64,000 nucleotides of DNA from Clostridium sp. D43t1_170807_H7. Lineage in GTDB: Bacteria > Bacillota > Clostridia > Clostridiales > Clostridiaceae. Both the position numbers and the translations under genes were made by a program. The stretch covers positions 52,765 through 116,764 of the forward strand of contig NZ_JADNLK010000012.1 in the NCBI RefSeq assembly GCF_015555905.1. The letters are read 5' to 3'. Position 1 is the stretch's first letter; each line of letters starts with the position of its first letter. Below are positions 24,123 to 33,276 of this stretch, in pieces. Under the pieces are notes generated by a model that was given only the letters and a program-made list of their open reading frames with translations, made no database searches and was not told the DNA's origin.

Positions 24123-24770
24123 CTATAACTTAACGTTAGTTTTTTTTAGCTTTTCTTTAAGAAATATTTCTTCTTTGGATAGTGGCTCTTTATTTATTGA
24201 GCGAATATTGAATAGATAAAATAATATTTGTCTTAAAGTTATAGGTAAAGTAATCATTATAATTAAGCAAAGTACTAAAACGAAATTACTTTCTATAAAA
24301 CTATAATCATTTGGTTGATTAAATAAATTTAAGTATGCTTCTAAAGCAAAGACTGCTATAAATCCTATCCAGCATATTGTTTCAAGAAAAACTTCAAAGT
24401 GAACTTGGCGTTCATACTTTGTTTCTTTAGTTATATTTGATATTTCTTCATTTAATTTAGTAGAATTAATATTTCTAAAAGTATTTATGAAACTTTTAAA
24501 ATGCTTAAATGGTGATAATACTTGAATAAGAAAATATCCTAATATTACAGCAAATATAATAAATAAAGTATTTAAGGTTAGATAAGTTGTTATGTTATAC
24601 CATTTACCAAAGCTAGTAAATAAAATAGTGTTAAAAGATAAACTTATAAAAAACATAATACTCCAATAAACTATTTTTTTAGATGTCTCAGTTTTATGAT
24701 ACCTTATTTTATTTTGCAAGATAAATACAGTTAAGCCTACTAAAATTATTAATAATTCTAATTTAAACAT
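24123..24770 (-). CDS. Integral membrane protein of unknown function (215 residues)
   Basis: About five membrane helices: residues 3-20, 33-52, 60-84, 128-148 and 160-182. A charged cytoplasmic loop (about 88-125, NSTKLNEEISNITKETKYERQ) and a Lys-rich C-terminus complete it. Its start overlaps the stop of the larger upstream membrane gene by one base (TAATG), so the two are a coupled pair. No family is recognised. Confidence 0.65.
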   Translation of the reverse strand: MFKLELLIILVGLTVFILQNKIRYHKTETSKKIVYWSIMFFISLSFNTILFTSFGKWYNITTYLTLNTLFIIFAVILGYFLIQVLSPFKHFKSFINTFRNINSTKLNEEISNITKETKYERQVHFEVFLETICWIGFIAVFALEAYLNLFNQPNDYSFIESNFVLVLCLIIMITLPITLRQILFYLFNIRSINKEPLSKEEIFLKEKLKKTNVKL

Positions 24771-26710
24771 TATAATAGCTCCCCATTCATTGTATAATTT
24801 TCATTAAGATTATTTAAGGAATCAATATATTGATTATTTAATGTCAATGAAACGATTTTATCATTAGCCCATACCACAAATTTACTTTTTATTAATACAT
24901 AATCTTCATCAGTAATATTAGAGTTTTGATCTTTAAAAAACAATTCTTTAGAACTTACTATAGTTGCTAAATTAAATTGACATAAAGTTGCTAAAAACAC
25001 TTGATATTCATTTAAGTTGCTTAAAGGACAGTACATAGAATATCCATTTTCTAATGTTTCTGTTAAAAGATTAAATTGGGAAATAAAGTTTTTTAGCTTA
25101 AATAATGTATTCTCAACTCTATTTTCATCACGACTAGTAATATCACCAGATAAGAGTGAAAGCATTAATAAATTTTCAATTGATTCTTTAGAATTACCTA
25201 CAACTTCTTTTATTGATTTTGCAAATAGTGGTGTTTTTTCTTTACCATCAATTATGGCAAATATTAATGTTAATCCATCAATAAGTATGGCAAAAAGCAA
25301 ACAGAACCAGGACATACTTAAACCTTCATTGTATTTAAAAAGATTTATTATAGGTAAAACATATAGATTATGAATTAAAAAATCTTCATCAGTTGAACTG
25401 ATTTTTTCTGTATTACTAGAGATATTATTTAAAGTATAAATTGCACTTTTAATTTGAGAGTCCATTAATGAGTAAAGGTCCATTGCATTTTCGTCAGTTA
25501 ATATAATATTATCTTGATTTTCAGAGTTAGTGGTATTTTTATAAGCAATTAACTTTAATTCATCATATGATTTTATAATTTCTGAATCCTTTTTATTTAT
25601 AAGTAAAAATTCATTGATTTGATTTTGAAGGTCTTCTATATTACTTTCATTATTAACAATTAAAGCTTGAGAGTTTAAATTAAGTAATATAGTAGCGAAA
25701 ATATCTTTATCGCCATCAATACCTTGAATGTAGTTTTGGCAATAATCTTGAATTTTAGCTAGTTTTTCATTTGTATTAAGAGAGTTTTCTTCTGGTGATA
25801 TTAATTCGTAAATACTTGTAATACCTTTTTCAAATTGTTCTTTTTTACTCTTAGTTTCTATACTTTCTGAAGTGAAAGTTTCCAATGTTTTTCCGCCTAA
25901 AATAGATTCAACTTGTGAATTATATAGTTCGTTTTTTAATGATGATTTTTGCTTAGCACTATCAGTAATCATATTACCTATTGCAGTATTATATTTAGAC
26001 ATATCAGCGTAATATTGGTCTAAATTATCACCATAATTATTTATATTTGGCTTAGATACAGAAGTAGTTTGAGAACTTATTAAGTCATTATCTATATTTA
26101 TATTGGCTATTTGTTCAGACAGATTATTATTATTTTCAATTTGCATAGTTAGAGTTGCATAGCTTGTACTTAAATCATTAATTAAGTTAAGCATAGTTTT
26201 AGTCATGGATCCCTTACTTGTTTCTATTAAAGTATCGTATTTATTAGAAATATTAGTGCTTATTTGTTTGTATTTTTCTTCTAGATAATTAATAGGGGAA
26301 TTAATATAGTTATATATTCCTATATAGGAGAAGTAAGTTGAGCATAGTGTTGCTAAAGTAAGAACTACAATGAGTACTTTCCTGAAATTACATTTAAGAG
26401 TATGACTGACATAAAATACTATTAATTGAATAGATAATGCAAATAATAGTGGAGCACTTAAATTAAAAGGTAAATCAACTCCACCAAAATAAACAATGCT
26501 TCCTTTGTAGGTAGTAGCTAGAGAAATTAATTGAAGTAGTAATGTTACTATCACAATTAACCAAGATAAGGACGTCTTATTGAAAATTAAGCTAGTATCA
26601 TTTCTAGCTGAAGAATTAACCATACTTTCATAAAATCTCTGTTGTTTTTTTATTTGATATTTATTATTATGGTTAGTTATTTTTTCTTTAATATTATTTT
26701 TAAAATCCAT
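24770..26710 (-). CDS. Large membrane protein with extracytoplasmic helical domain (646 residues)
   Basis: Three N-terminal helices (about 48-68, 83-104, 109-131) are followed by a 310-residue region outside the membrane (about 140-450) rich in Asn, Ser, Gln and predicted amphipathic helices. A fourth helix (about 455-482, WFCLLFAILIDGLTLIFAII) leads to a 160-residue cytoplasmic tail. This topology resembles membrane scaffolds or sensors, but no catalytic motif is seen. A GGAGG-like RBS (AAAGGAGGCTACT) precedes the ATG. It is first in a two-gene operon with the 215-residue membrane protein. Family not recognised. Confidence 0.65.
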   Translation of the reverse strand: MDFKNNIKEKITNHNNKYQIKKQQRFYESMVNSSARNDTSLIFNKTSLSWLIVIVTLLLQLISLATTYKGSIVYFGGVDLPFNLSAPLLFALSIQLIVFYVSHTLKCNFRKVLIVVLTLATLCSTYFSYIGIYNYINSPINYLEEKYKQISTNISNKYDTLIETSKGSMTKTMLNLINDLSTSYATLTMQIENNNNLSEQIANINIDNDLISSQTTSVSKPNINNYGDNLDQYYADMSKYNTAIGNMITDSAKQKSSLKNELYNSQVESILGGKTLETFTSESIETKSKKEQFEKGITSIYELISPEENSLNTNEKLAKIQDYCQNYIQGIDGDKDIFATILLNLNSQALIVNNESNIEDLQNQINEFLLINKKDSEIIKSYDELKLIAYKNTTNSENQDNIILTDENAMDLYSLMDSQIKSAIYTLNNISSNTEKISSTDEDFLIHNLYVLPIINLFKYNEGLSMSWFCLLFAILIDGLTLIFAIIDGKEKTPLFAKSIKEVVGNSKESIENLLMLSLLSGDITSRDENRVENTLFKLKNFISQFNLLTETLENGYSMYCPLSNLNEYQVFLATLCQFNLATIVSSKELFFKDQNSNITDEDYVLIKSKFVVWANDKIVSLTLNNQYIDSLNNLNENYTMNGELL

Positions 26711-26903
26711 AGTAGCCTCCTTTAAGATTTATATAATTTTACTTATATATGTGGCAAAGAATTATTTCCATAAAATGTATAAAATTAATATTCTTTTAAG
26801 AAAGTCTTAATAAATTATAAATATAGAAGATTAAAATTTAAAAAAAATTTAATTATTAGAATGTTATAAATGGAAATTTACTTTTAGAACATGATTTGTA
26901 GGA
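26711..26903. other. Gene-free AT-rich stretch
   Basis: Upstream region of the minus-strand membrane pair. No gene or structured RNA is evident; it borders the maturase remnant. Confidence 0.4.
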
Positions 26904-27098
26904 GGAAAAAGACTAAGAATGTGTATATGGAAACAATAGAAAAAGGTCAGAACAAGATATAAAAACCTTAAGAAATTAGGATTAAATCACTATCAGTCAA
27001 TAAAATTCGCCAATACCCGTAAAGGATACTGGCGAATAGCTAATAGTGAAATATTAAATACTACACTGACAAATAAATTCGTTAACTCTAATAGATAA
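26904..27098 (+). pseudogene. Remnant of a group II intron reverse transcriptase/maturase (C-terminal end)
   Basis: The plus-strand frame starting at 26910 reads RLRMCIWKQ, a stop (TAG at 26937, where Trp is expected), then KKVRTRYKNLKKLG...FANTRKGYWRIANSEILN..LTNKF and a final TAA at 27096. This is the hallmark C-terminal block of LtrA-like maturases (R-I/L-R-M-x-I-W-K-Q-W-K, then the ANTRKGYWRIA..LTN tail). Only about 60 codons remain, with no start and an in-frame nonsense codon, so it is dead. No intron domain V was found beside it. Confidence 0.85.
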
Positions 27099-27158
27099 TT
27101 CTTTCTCTAGCTTATTTTGATATGAATTCAATTATGAAAGTTTATAATAAATATAATC

Positions 27159-27749
27159 TTATTTATATTCATCAATTTCTGTAATAACCTTTACTGGTAC
27201 TCCTTGTGTTGAAGTTGCTTTCATTCTATCCTTCTCTGTTTTAGCTTCTATGATAACTTCCATTGGCCCTTCTTCTAATTTACTTAAAAATTCTTTATAT
27301 TTATCCCTTTCAAAATATAACTTCCAAGAATAAGGATATGTTCCTATTGTAACAGAAGCATATTTTTCATTAATATCATCGTCATAATTATAATTATAAT
27401 AATCTGATATCTCAGCTTCTCCTGCTAAAACAAAAGCTTTTCCAACATTTTCATACATTTGATATTGTACATCAATACAATCTAAAATTTCAGGATTTTT
27501 TGCTATATAGTTATTTCTAATTTCCATTTCATTATTGGTATTTGTTTTAGCTTTATTATAAGTTTTTTTATCTATATCTATTACTTCGCTAGCAATTCCT
27601 ATTCCAATACAATCTTTACCAGATATATCTGATAATTTTTCAGGATCTTCTAACTTAACTATACCATTAAAGCTTCCTAATTTTAAATTTTCATATATTT
27701 CTTTATTGTGTTCCCTATTTAGATAAACTTCTAACTGAATAATTTCCAT
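27159..27749 (-). CDS. Hypothetical protein, probably 5'-truncated
   Basis: From its first ATG the frame gives 196 residues (MEIIQLEVYLNREHNKEIYENL...), with no signal peptide or known motif. The same frame stays open for 76 more codons upstream, to 27977, with protein-like content (ITLTLVYYGDKDINF, EILVGGLILLDTGYD) but without ATG, GTG or TTG, and it runs into a stop at 27978. There is also no good RBS before ATG 27749. The likeliest reading is a gene that has lost its 5' end, perhaps together with the insertion or deletion that left the adjacent maturase remnant. Confidence 0.5.
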   Translation of the reverse strand: MEIIQLEVYLNREHNKEIYENLKLGSFNGIVKLEDPEKLSDISGKDCIGIGIASEVIDIDKKTYNKAKTNTNNEMEIRNNYIAKNPEILDCIDVQYQMYENVGKAFVLAGEAEISDYYNYNYDDDINEKYASVTIGTYPYSWKLYFERDKYKEFLSKLEEGPMEVIIEAKTEKDRMKATSTQGVPVKVITEIDEYK

Positions 27750-28036
27750 ATCTTCAGTACTATTTACTTTAGGGCAATATTCTGTCCTTATACCAACCTT
27801 AAAGTAATCTTTGTCTAGTTCTTCAAAATAATTATCGTATCCAGTATCTAATAAAATAAGCCCACCTACTAAGATTTCATTATTTTCTAAATTATTAAAA
27901 TTAATATCTTTATCACCATAATATACTAATGTTAATGTTATATTGAAATAATAGATTCTGTAGAATATAATTAATATTTATATGGTAAGTTTTGGTATGG
28001 TGGTAGATATTATATCAATTTATTGGGGGTGAAACT

Positions 28037-29362
28037 TTGAAAAAGAAAGCTTTTAAAATAATAGGAGCAAGTATATTTATAGTATTTTTACTAGCAGTAG
28101 GGCTATTTATTTATATATATTTTACTCAGCCTATTGCTATTTTTGAAACTAAAGATGTGGAATATAGCGGTGAGCCAGATATTAATAAAATATTATCTAA
28201 AGAAGAAGTAAGTGAAGATATAGAAAATGTCATATATATTATAGAAAGTACTCATCCAATATTTTTAGAAGAAGTACCAGAAGAGTACTATAAAGAAAAA
28301 GAAAAGCTTTTAAGTATTAGTGAAGAAAGCATGAGCGTAGGGCAGTTACAAAATAACATATCCAGATATTTATCAGTGTTAGAAGATGGACATACTATGC
28401 TTTGGTGGCAGGAAAATCAATTTTTAAATATTGATTGGAAATATGTTAATGGAAAGCTAATGCTTTTAGAAAATAGTGAGTTAACAGGTAATAGAGTAAC
28501 TAAAATAGGAGATGTGAATATAGAGGATATAATAGAAATTATTGAAGCAACCTTTCCAGCTGAAAACTATATTGCAGAAGCTAAAAATATAGAGAAGTAC
28601 TTAAAGTCAAAATTGGTATTGGAGCAAGCTGCAGTACAAGATTACGAATTTATTAATATTACTGTTGAAAGCAATGGAGAAGAAAAAAAGTTACAAGTTG
28701 AATTTAATAATGGAAATAATAAAACTAAAGATTATAGCATATACAGTAAAAAAATAGATGATAACATTGCATATATACGATTAGGAATTTGTGAAGTAAA
28801 TAGTTCTTTAGAAAAAGTTATAGATGATATAAATAATTATTTAGATAGTGAAATTGATAACTTTATAATTGATGTAGAGGACAATCCAGGGGGGAATTCA
28901 ACGGCATGTACTATAATATTAGAAGCACTAAAAATAACTCCGGGAAATTATGGTAGTACAATAAGATTTTCTAAATTAGCTCAAGAGCAAAGGGGATATT
29001 TAAGAAGTTCAGGAAGTGTAGATTTTAAAAGTAATAACGATGCTGTAGCTAATGAGGATATTAATTTATATGTTATTGAAAATGAAAATACTTTTAGTTC
29101 AGCACAAATGCTAGCTGTGTGGGTAAGTGATGGGAATCTTGGAAGAATAGTAGGCAGACCAAGTAGTAATAAGCCTTCTAGTTTTGGAGATATTATTTGT
29201 TTTCAACTAGAGAACTCTAAGCTGAAAGGCTCTGTATCTCATAAAAAATGGATAAGACCAGATATAAATAAAGATAAAGAAGATATATTAGAACCAGATA
29301 TTTATGTAGAGTATGGAGAAGATTCTGTAAAAACAATTATAGATGAAATAAATAGTAAATAA
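28037..29362 (+). CDS. S41-family (C-terminal processing type) serine peptidase, membrane-anchored
   Basis: A 441-residue protein with one N-terminal helix (about 8-30) and an extracytoplasmic body. The helical N-terminal domain contains LSVLEDGHTMLWW, as in S41 proteins, and the peptidase domain has DVEDNPGGNSTACTIILEAL and the catalytic-Ser block ENTFSSAQMLAVW (Ser near 356). The general-base Lys usually four residues after Ser is not evident. No PDZ domain is clear. The start is TTG with GGGGGTG eight bases before it. The gene is monocistronic and ends at a strong terminator. It is probably an envelope protease or a tricorn-like hydrolase of unknown substrate. Confidence 0.75.
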   Translation: MKKKAFKIIGASIFIVFLLAVGLFIYIYFTQPIAIFETKDVEYSGEPDINKILSKEEVSEDIENVIYIIESTHPIFLEEVPEEYYKEKEKLLSISEESMSVGQLQNNISRYLSVLEDGHTMLWWQENQFLNIDWKYVNGKLMLLENSELTGNRVTKIGDVNIEDIIEIIEATFPAENYIAEAKNIEKYLKSKLVLEQAAVQDYEFINITVESNGEEKKLQVEFNNGNNKTKDYSIYSKKIDDNIAYIRLGICEVNSSLEKVIDDINNYLDSEIDNFIIDVEDNPGGNSTACTIILEALKITPGNYGSTIRFSKLAQEQRGYLRSSGSVDFKSNNDAVANEDINLYVIENENTFSSAQMLAVWVSDGNLGRIVGRPSSNKPSSFGDIICFQLENSKLKGSVSHKKWIRPDINKDKEDILEPDIYVEYGEDSVKTIIDEINSK

Positions 29363-29447
29363 GATTACTATAATTTATAATAAACATATATTATACTTTA
29401 TTTTTTGAAAAATGAGATTATATTGAAGAGATATAAGGAATACAAAT

Positions 29448-29496
29448 AGCAGTACCACAGTAAAGGTAAAATACCTTTCCTGTGGTGCTTTTTTAT
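29448..29496 (+). terminator. Terminator after the S41 peptidase gene
   Basis: AGTACCACAG pairs with CTGTGGTGCT, extended by an inner AAAGG / CCTTT stem, then six Ts. Confidence 0.9.
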
Positions 29497-29549
29497 TTTT
29501 TATTATATTCATAAAATAAAGTAAAGATTAAAAAAAAGGAGTGTTAGTG

Positions 29550-30449
29550 ATGAAGATTGGAGTGATAATGGGTGGAATATCATCAGAAAGAGAAATAAGC
29601 CTAAAGTCAGGGGAGCAAGTTTTATTAAATTTAAATAGAGATAAATATGAAGATATAATTCCTATAATAATAGATTCTAAAAGTGAAGTAGTTGAAAAAG
29701 TAAAAGGAATAGACTTTGCATTTTTAGCTTTACATGGACAGTTTGGAGAAGATGGAACTATTCAAGGGTTACTTGAAACTATGGGAATACCTTATAGTGG
29801 TTGCAAGGTGCTACCAAGTGCTATATGTATGAATAAAGGCTTAACTAAGAGAATAGTAAAAACTGTAGGTATTAATACGGCAAAGTGGCTAATAGTAAAA
29901 TCAGTTGAAGAAATAGATTATAAAAAAATAAGAGAATTACAATATCCTATATTCATTAAACCTAATAGCGGTGGTTCAAGTGTTGCTACATTTTTAGTTA
30001 GAAGTGAAGATGAAGTGGAAATGGCAGTAAGGGAAGGATTAAAGTACGACAATGAAATAATGATAGAAGAATATATAGATGGACAGGAAATAACTTCTTT
30101 TGTATTAAATGGAGAGGTTTTTCCTACTGTTATGATTAAGTCAAAAAATGGTGAATTTTTTGATTATGTTTCTAAGTATGAGGAAAATGGAGCAGAAGAG
30201 GAAGTAGTTTTGTTAGATGAAAAGTTACAAGAAAAAATTAATAATATCTCAAAAAAGGTTTGGGATATTTTGGGTTGCAATAGTTATGTACGAATTGATA
30301 TGATAGTAAGTGATGGAGTACCATATTTACTAGAAGTAAATACACTTCCTGGAATGACAAAACAAAGTTTAATTCCTAAAAGTGCAAAGGTACGAGGATT
30401 AGAATTTAGTGAGTTATTAGATAAAATAATAGAATATTCATTAAATTAG
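29550..30449 (+). CDS. ddl: D-alanine--D-alanine ligase
   Basis: A 299-residue ATP-grasp enzyme making the D-Ala-D-Ala dipeptide of peptidoglycan precursors. Visible motifs: IMGGISSEREISLKSG (N-terminal substrate loop), LHGQFGEDGTIQG, YPIFIKPNSGGSS (ATP-grasp Lys), EEYIDGQEITSFVL, YVRIDMIV and LLEVNTLPGMT (Mg2+ ligands and substrate loop). Its length is normal for the short Ddl class. ATG 29550 is used because AAGGAG lies eight bases before it; an upstream in-frame GTG lies too close to that site. The MocR-type regulator gene starts 13 bases after the stop, so the two are co-transcribed. Confidence 0.93.
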   Translation: MKIGVIMGGISSEREISLKSGEQVLLNLNRDKYEDIIPIIIDSKSEVVEKVKGIDFAFLALHGQFGEDGTIQGLLETMGIPYSGCKVLPSAICMNKGLTKRIVKTVGINTAKWLIVKSVEEIDYKKIRELQYPIFIKPNSGGSSVATFLVRSEDEVEMAVREGLKYDNEIMIEEYIDGQEITSFVLNGEVFPTVMIKSKNGEFFDYVSKYEENGAEEEVVLLDEKLQEKINNISKKVWDILGCNSYVRIDMIVSDGVPYLLEVNTLPGMTKQSLIPKSAKVRGLEFSELLDKIIEYSLN

Positions 30450-30462
30450 GAGTTGTGAGATA

Positions 30463-31911
30463 ATGATATTTTCTAAAATAGACTTTAATGATGAAGAACC
30501 GTTATATTTACAAATAGAAAATTATATAAAGAGTATGATTGACAGTAATCTTCTTGTATCAAATGGCAAGCTCCCTGCTACAAGGGAGCTTTCTAAACTA
30601 CTTGGTGTAAGTAGAAATTCTGTAATAACTGCATATGAAAATCTTGAAGAGAAAGGTGTTTTATATACTGTAAAGGGAAGAGGAACCTTTGTATCGGAGA
30701 TTAAGTCAATAAATGAAGATGGATGGAAGGTTTCTTGGAGCGAAAAAACCAATGATTATGGAAAGCTTGCAGAAAAATTAGATATTGTAAAAAGTGAAAT
30801 TCCATGGGAAAAGAATTTAATATCTTTTAAAAGCATATCACCAGATGGTGAATTGTTTGATATGGAAGAGTTTAAAAAATCATTTTTAAATAGAATTTCA
30901 ATAGAGGGACATAAGATTTTAAATTATGGATATGCAAAAGGTTATAAACCTCTTATTGAATATCTTTTAAAATATATGAATACAAAGGGGGTAGATACTG
31001 AAGGTAAAGATATTATAATTACTAATGGATTTACAGAGGGATTGGAGATGCTTCTTACTTCATATACAAATAAAGGAGATAAAATTATTTGTGAAAATCC
31101 AACTCATAATACAGCTATTAAGATTATGAAAGTTCATGGATTAGAAGTAGTAGGAGTTTCTATGACAGAAGAGGGAATAGATACTAATGAATTGGAAGAA
31201 AAGTTAAAAAGCAATGATATAAAGTTTGGGTATTTAATTCCTTCATATCATAATCCAACTGGAATTGTAATGAAGGGTGAAAGAAGATATTCTGTTTATA
31301 ATTTATTTAAAAAGTATAATGTTCCTATAATTGAGGATGGCTTTAATGAAGAACTTTTATATAATAGTACCCATGTATCTCCAATAGCAGCTCTTGATAA
31401 TGGAGGGAGTGGAGTTGTTTATATAGGAAGTTTCTCTAAGATACTATTTCCAGGTATACGAGTAGGATGGATTCTTGCAGATAAAAATGTTATAGACATA
31501 TTAGAAAGTGTGAAGAGGTGTAAAAATATTCATACATCATTTTTAGATCAAGGAATACTTTATGAGTATTTACGTTCTGGAGCTTTTGAAAAGCAAATAA
31601 AAAAGGTTAGAAAAGTTTATAAGGAGAAATATGAGTTTGCTATAAAATGTATTAATAAATATATTAACCCAACATTTATATGGGGAGAAGGTGGACTGCA
31701 TATTTATATTAGAATAGAAGGTGTAAATTCAAGACAACTTTTAGAGAAGTGTTATAAAAAGGGGGTTATATTTACACCAGGAGATATATTTTCAGTAGAT
31801 GATAGTTGTAAAGAGAGTTTAAGATTGGGACTATCTAGATTATCTCTTAAAGAGATAGAAGAAGGTATTAAAATTATAGGTGAGGTAATTGAGGAATTAA
31901 AAAATAGTTAA
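30463..31911 (+). CDS. MocR-type regulator (GntR winged helix fused to aminotransferase)
   Basis: A 482-residue fusion. Residues 1-75 form a GntR winged helix (EPLYLQIENYIKSMI, LPATRELSKLLGVSRNSVITAYENLEEKG, GRGTFVS). Residues about 115-480 are a fold-type I PLP domain with ITNGFTEGLEMLL, SYHNPTGIVM, EDGFNEE and the PLP-lysine block GSFSKILFPGIRVGW. MocR proteins sense PLP-linked metabolites and control vitamin B6 or amino acid genes. Its position directly after ddl suggests a link with D-alanine or cell-wall amino acids, though that is inference. Catalytic transaminase activity is possible but not expected. Confidence 0.9.
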   Translation: MIFSKIDFNDEEPLYLQIENYIKSMIDSNLLVSNGKLPATRELSKLLGVSRNSVITAYENLEEKGVLYTVKGRGTFVSEIKSINEDGWKVSWSEKTNDYGKLAEKLDIVKSEIPWEKNLISFKSISPDGELFDMEEFKKSFLNRISIEGHKILNYGYAKGYKPLIEYLLKYMNTKGVDTEGKDIIITNGFTEGLEMLLTSYTNKGDKIICENPTHNTAIKIMKVHGLEVVGVSMTEEGIDTNELEEKLKSNDIKFGYLIPSYHNPTGIVMKGERRYSVYNLFKKYNVPIIEDGFNEELLYNSTHVSPIAALDNGGSGVVYIGSFSKILFPGIRVGWILADKNVIDILESVKRCKNIHTSFLDQGILYEYLRSGAFEKQIKKVRKVYKEKYEFAIKCINKYINPTFIWGEGGLHIYIRIEGVNSRQLLEKCYKKGVIFTPGDIFSVDDSCKESLRLGLSRLSLKEIEEGIKIIGEVIEELKNS

Positions 31912-31935
31912 TTATTAAAAAGGGGCGTAGGTAAT

Positions 31936-32436
31936 ATGAAGTTAATAATTCATGATTTAAGTAATAAAGATTTTACTAGTATTTCAAAAAATATAGATAA
32001 GGATAATATTGTAATTTCTAAAGATAAAGAAATAAAAAAGTGTATAGGATGTTTTGGATGTTGGATAAAGACTCCGGGAGAATGTGTTATAAAAGATGAT
32101 TATAATAAAATGGGTGAAAAAATAGCTAGTTGTGATGAGCTTGTAATAGTAAGCGAATGTAAATATGGTATGTATAGTCCCTTCGTTAAAAATGTACTTG
32201 ATCGTAGTATAGGTTATATACATCCATATTTTACAATAAGAAATAATGAAATCCACCATAAAAGCAGATATAAAAAACAAATAAATATGAGAGTGTATTT
32301 TTATGGTAATAATATTTCTGATGAAGAAAAAGAAATTGCTAAAGAATTAGTTAATGGGAATGGAATAAATTTCAATACTAAAGCTAGTGAAACTATATTT
32401 GTAAAAGATATATTAGAAATAGGAGGCACTTTGTAA
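31936..32436 (+). CDS. Flavodoxin-family protein (NAD(P)H-dependent FMN reductase-like)
   Basis: A 166-residue flavodoxin-fold protein with the Cys-rich CIGCFGCWIKTPGECVIKDD segment characteristic of clostridial and archaeal iron-sulfur or FMN reductase-like flavoproteins, followed by DELVIVSECKYGMYSPFVKNVLDRS, the second flavin-binding loop. The usual first phosphate-binding loop (G-S-P-R-x-x-S-N) is replaced by the short LIIHDLSNKD, so the N-terminus is reduced. Stop and start of the next gene overlap by one base (TAATG), marking a coupled pair of flavodoxin-fold proteins. Confidence 0.75.
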   Translation: MKLIIHDLSNKDFTSISKNIDKDNIVISKDKEIKKCIGCFGCWIKTPGECVIKDDYNKMGEKIASCDELVIVSECKYGMYSPFVKNVLDRSIGYIHPYFTIRNNEIHHKSRYKKQINMRVYFYGNNISDEEKEIAKELVNGNGINFNTKASETIFVKDILEIGGTL

Positions 32437-33074
32437 TGAAAATAATGATGATAGATGGAAGTCCTAAGGTATCTAAAAGTAATTCAGAATATTTTCTAAG
32501 TGTATTAAGTAATTTCATTGAGGGCAAAGATATAGTTAAATATAGACTATCGAAAAAGTTAGATTATGAAAAGATAATAAGTAACATTAAGAATATAGAT
32601 ATATTAGTACTTGCTTTCCCTTTATATGTAGATTCATTACCTTCTCATGTTTTAGAATTTTTAAGTATATTAGAAGATAATTTTAAAGAAGAATTAAATG
32701 GTATTACTGTGTATGTTATTGCTAATTGTGGGTTTTATGAAGGTAATCAAAATAAAATAGCACTTAAGATAATGAGATGTTGGTGCAAAAAGATGAACTT
32801 AAAATGGGGTCAAGGAATAGGTATAGGGGCAGGAGAAATGATGGGTGGATTAAGTAATGTACCTATGGGAAAAGGACCTAATACAAGTTTAGGTTTAGCA
32901 TTAGAAGATTTGGCTAGGAACATAAATGAAGGAAGTAGTGGAGAGGATATATTTACTATTCCAAGTATGTTTCCGAGATTTGCATTTAGGTTGGCAGCAA
33001 ATAGATTTTGGATAAGTAAGGCTAGTAAAAATGGATTAAGGAAGAAAGATTTAAATAAATGCATTGTAAAATAG
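32436..33074 (+). CDS. NAD(P)H-dependent FMN oxidoreductase-like protein
   Basis: A 212-residue flavodoxin-fold protein with an intact FMN phosphate loop DGSPKVSKSNSEYFL (residues 7-21) and LVLAFPLYVDSLPSHVLEFL, the second FMN loop. The C-terminal third (VPMGKGPNTSLGLALEDLARNINEG...MFPRFAFRLAANRFW) is typical of small NAD(P)H-dependent oxidoreductases in clostridia. It is translationally coupled to the preceding flavodoxin-like gene, so the two may form a heterodimer or an electron relay. A perfect 15-bp palindrome terminates the operon. Confidence 0.75.
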   Translation: MKIMMIDGSPKVSKSNSEYFLSVLSNFIEGKDIVKYRLSKKLDYEKIISNIKNIDILVLAFPLYVDSLPSHVLEFLSILEDNFKEELNGITVYVIANCGFYEGNQNKIALKIMRCWCKKMNLKWGQGIGIGAGEMMGGLSNVPMGKGPNTSLGLALEDLARNINEGSSGEDIFTIPSMFPRFAFRLAANRFWISKASKNGLRKKDLNKCIVK

Positions 33075-33097
33075 TAATTATATAGAAGATAGGTATA

Positions 33098-33130
33098 AGA
33101 GGTAAGAAAAATTTTTCTTACCTCTTAAAG
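33098..33130. terminator. Terminator, perfect palindrome
   Basis: AAGAGGTAAGAAAAA at 33098-33112 is followed immediately by its exact complement at 33113-33127. The centre of A and T tracts forms the loop. Confidence 0.8.
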
Positions 33131-33136
33131 TTTGTT

Positions 33137-33165
33137 TTGCAAAAGTATGCTAAATATGCTATTCT
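33137..33165 (+). promoter_or_regulatory. Putative SigA promoter of the MATE gene
   Basis: TTGCAA, a 17-bp spacer and TATTCT (33160-33165), about 40 bases before the start codon. Confidence 0.45.
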
Positions 33166-33204
33166 ATTTAATTGTGAAATAAAACGTTAGGGGGAGATGA
33201 TGGG

Positions 33205-33276
33205 ATGAAAAATGATATGAAAAATGATATGACAAATGATATGATAAATGATATGATAAATGATATGACAAATGAT
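33205..33276 (+). repeat. Six tandem 12-bp units at the start of the MATE gene
   Basis: Units ATGAAAAATGAT (x2), ATGACAAATGAT, ATGATAAATGAT (x2) and ATGACAAATGAT, plus a partial seventh. Each encodes M-[KTI]-N-D, so copy-number changes keep the frame. Confidence 0.95.

Noticed and set aside
33205..33276. 12-bp repeats considered as an iteron or replication origin
   Set aside because: The units are in-frame codons at the start of a MATE gene with a good RBS; no replication gene is near.
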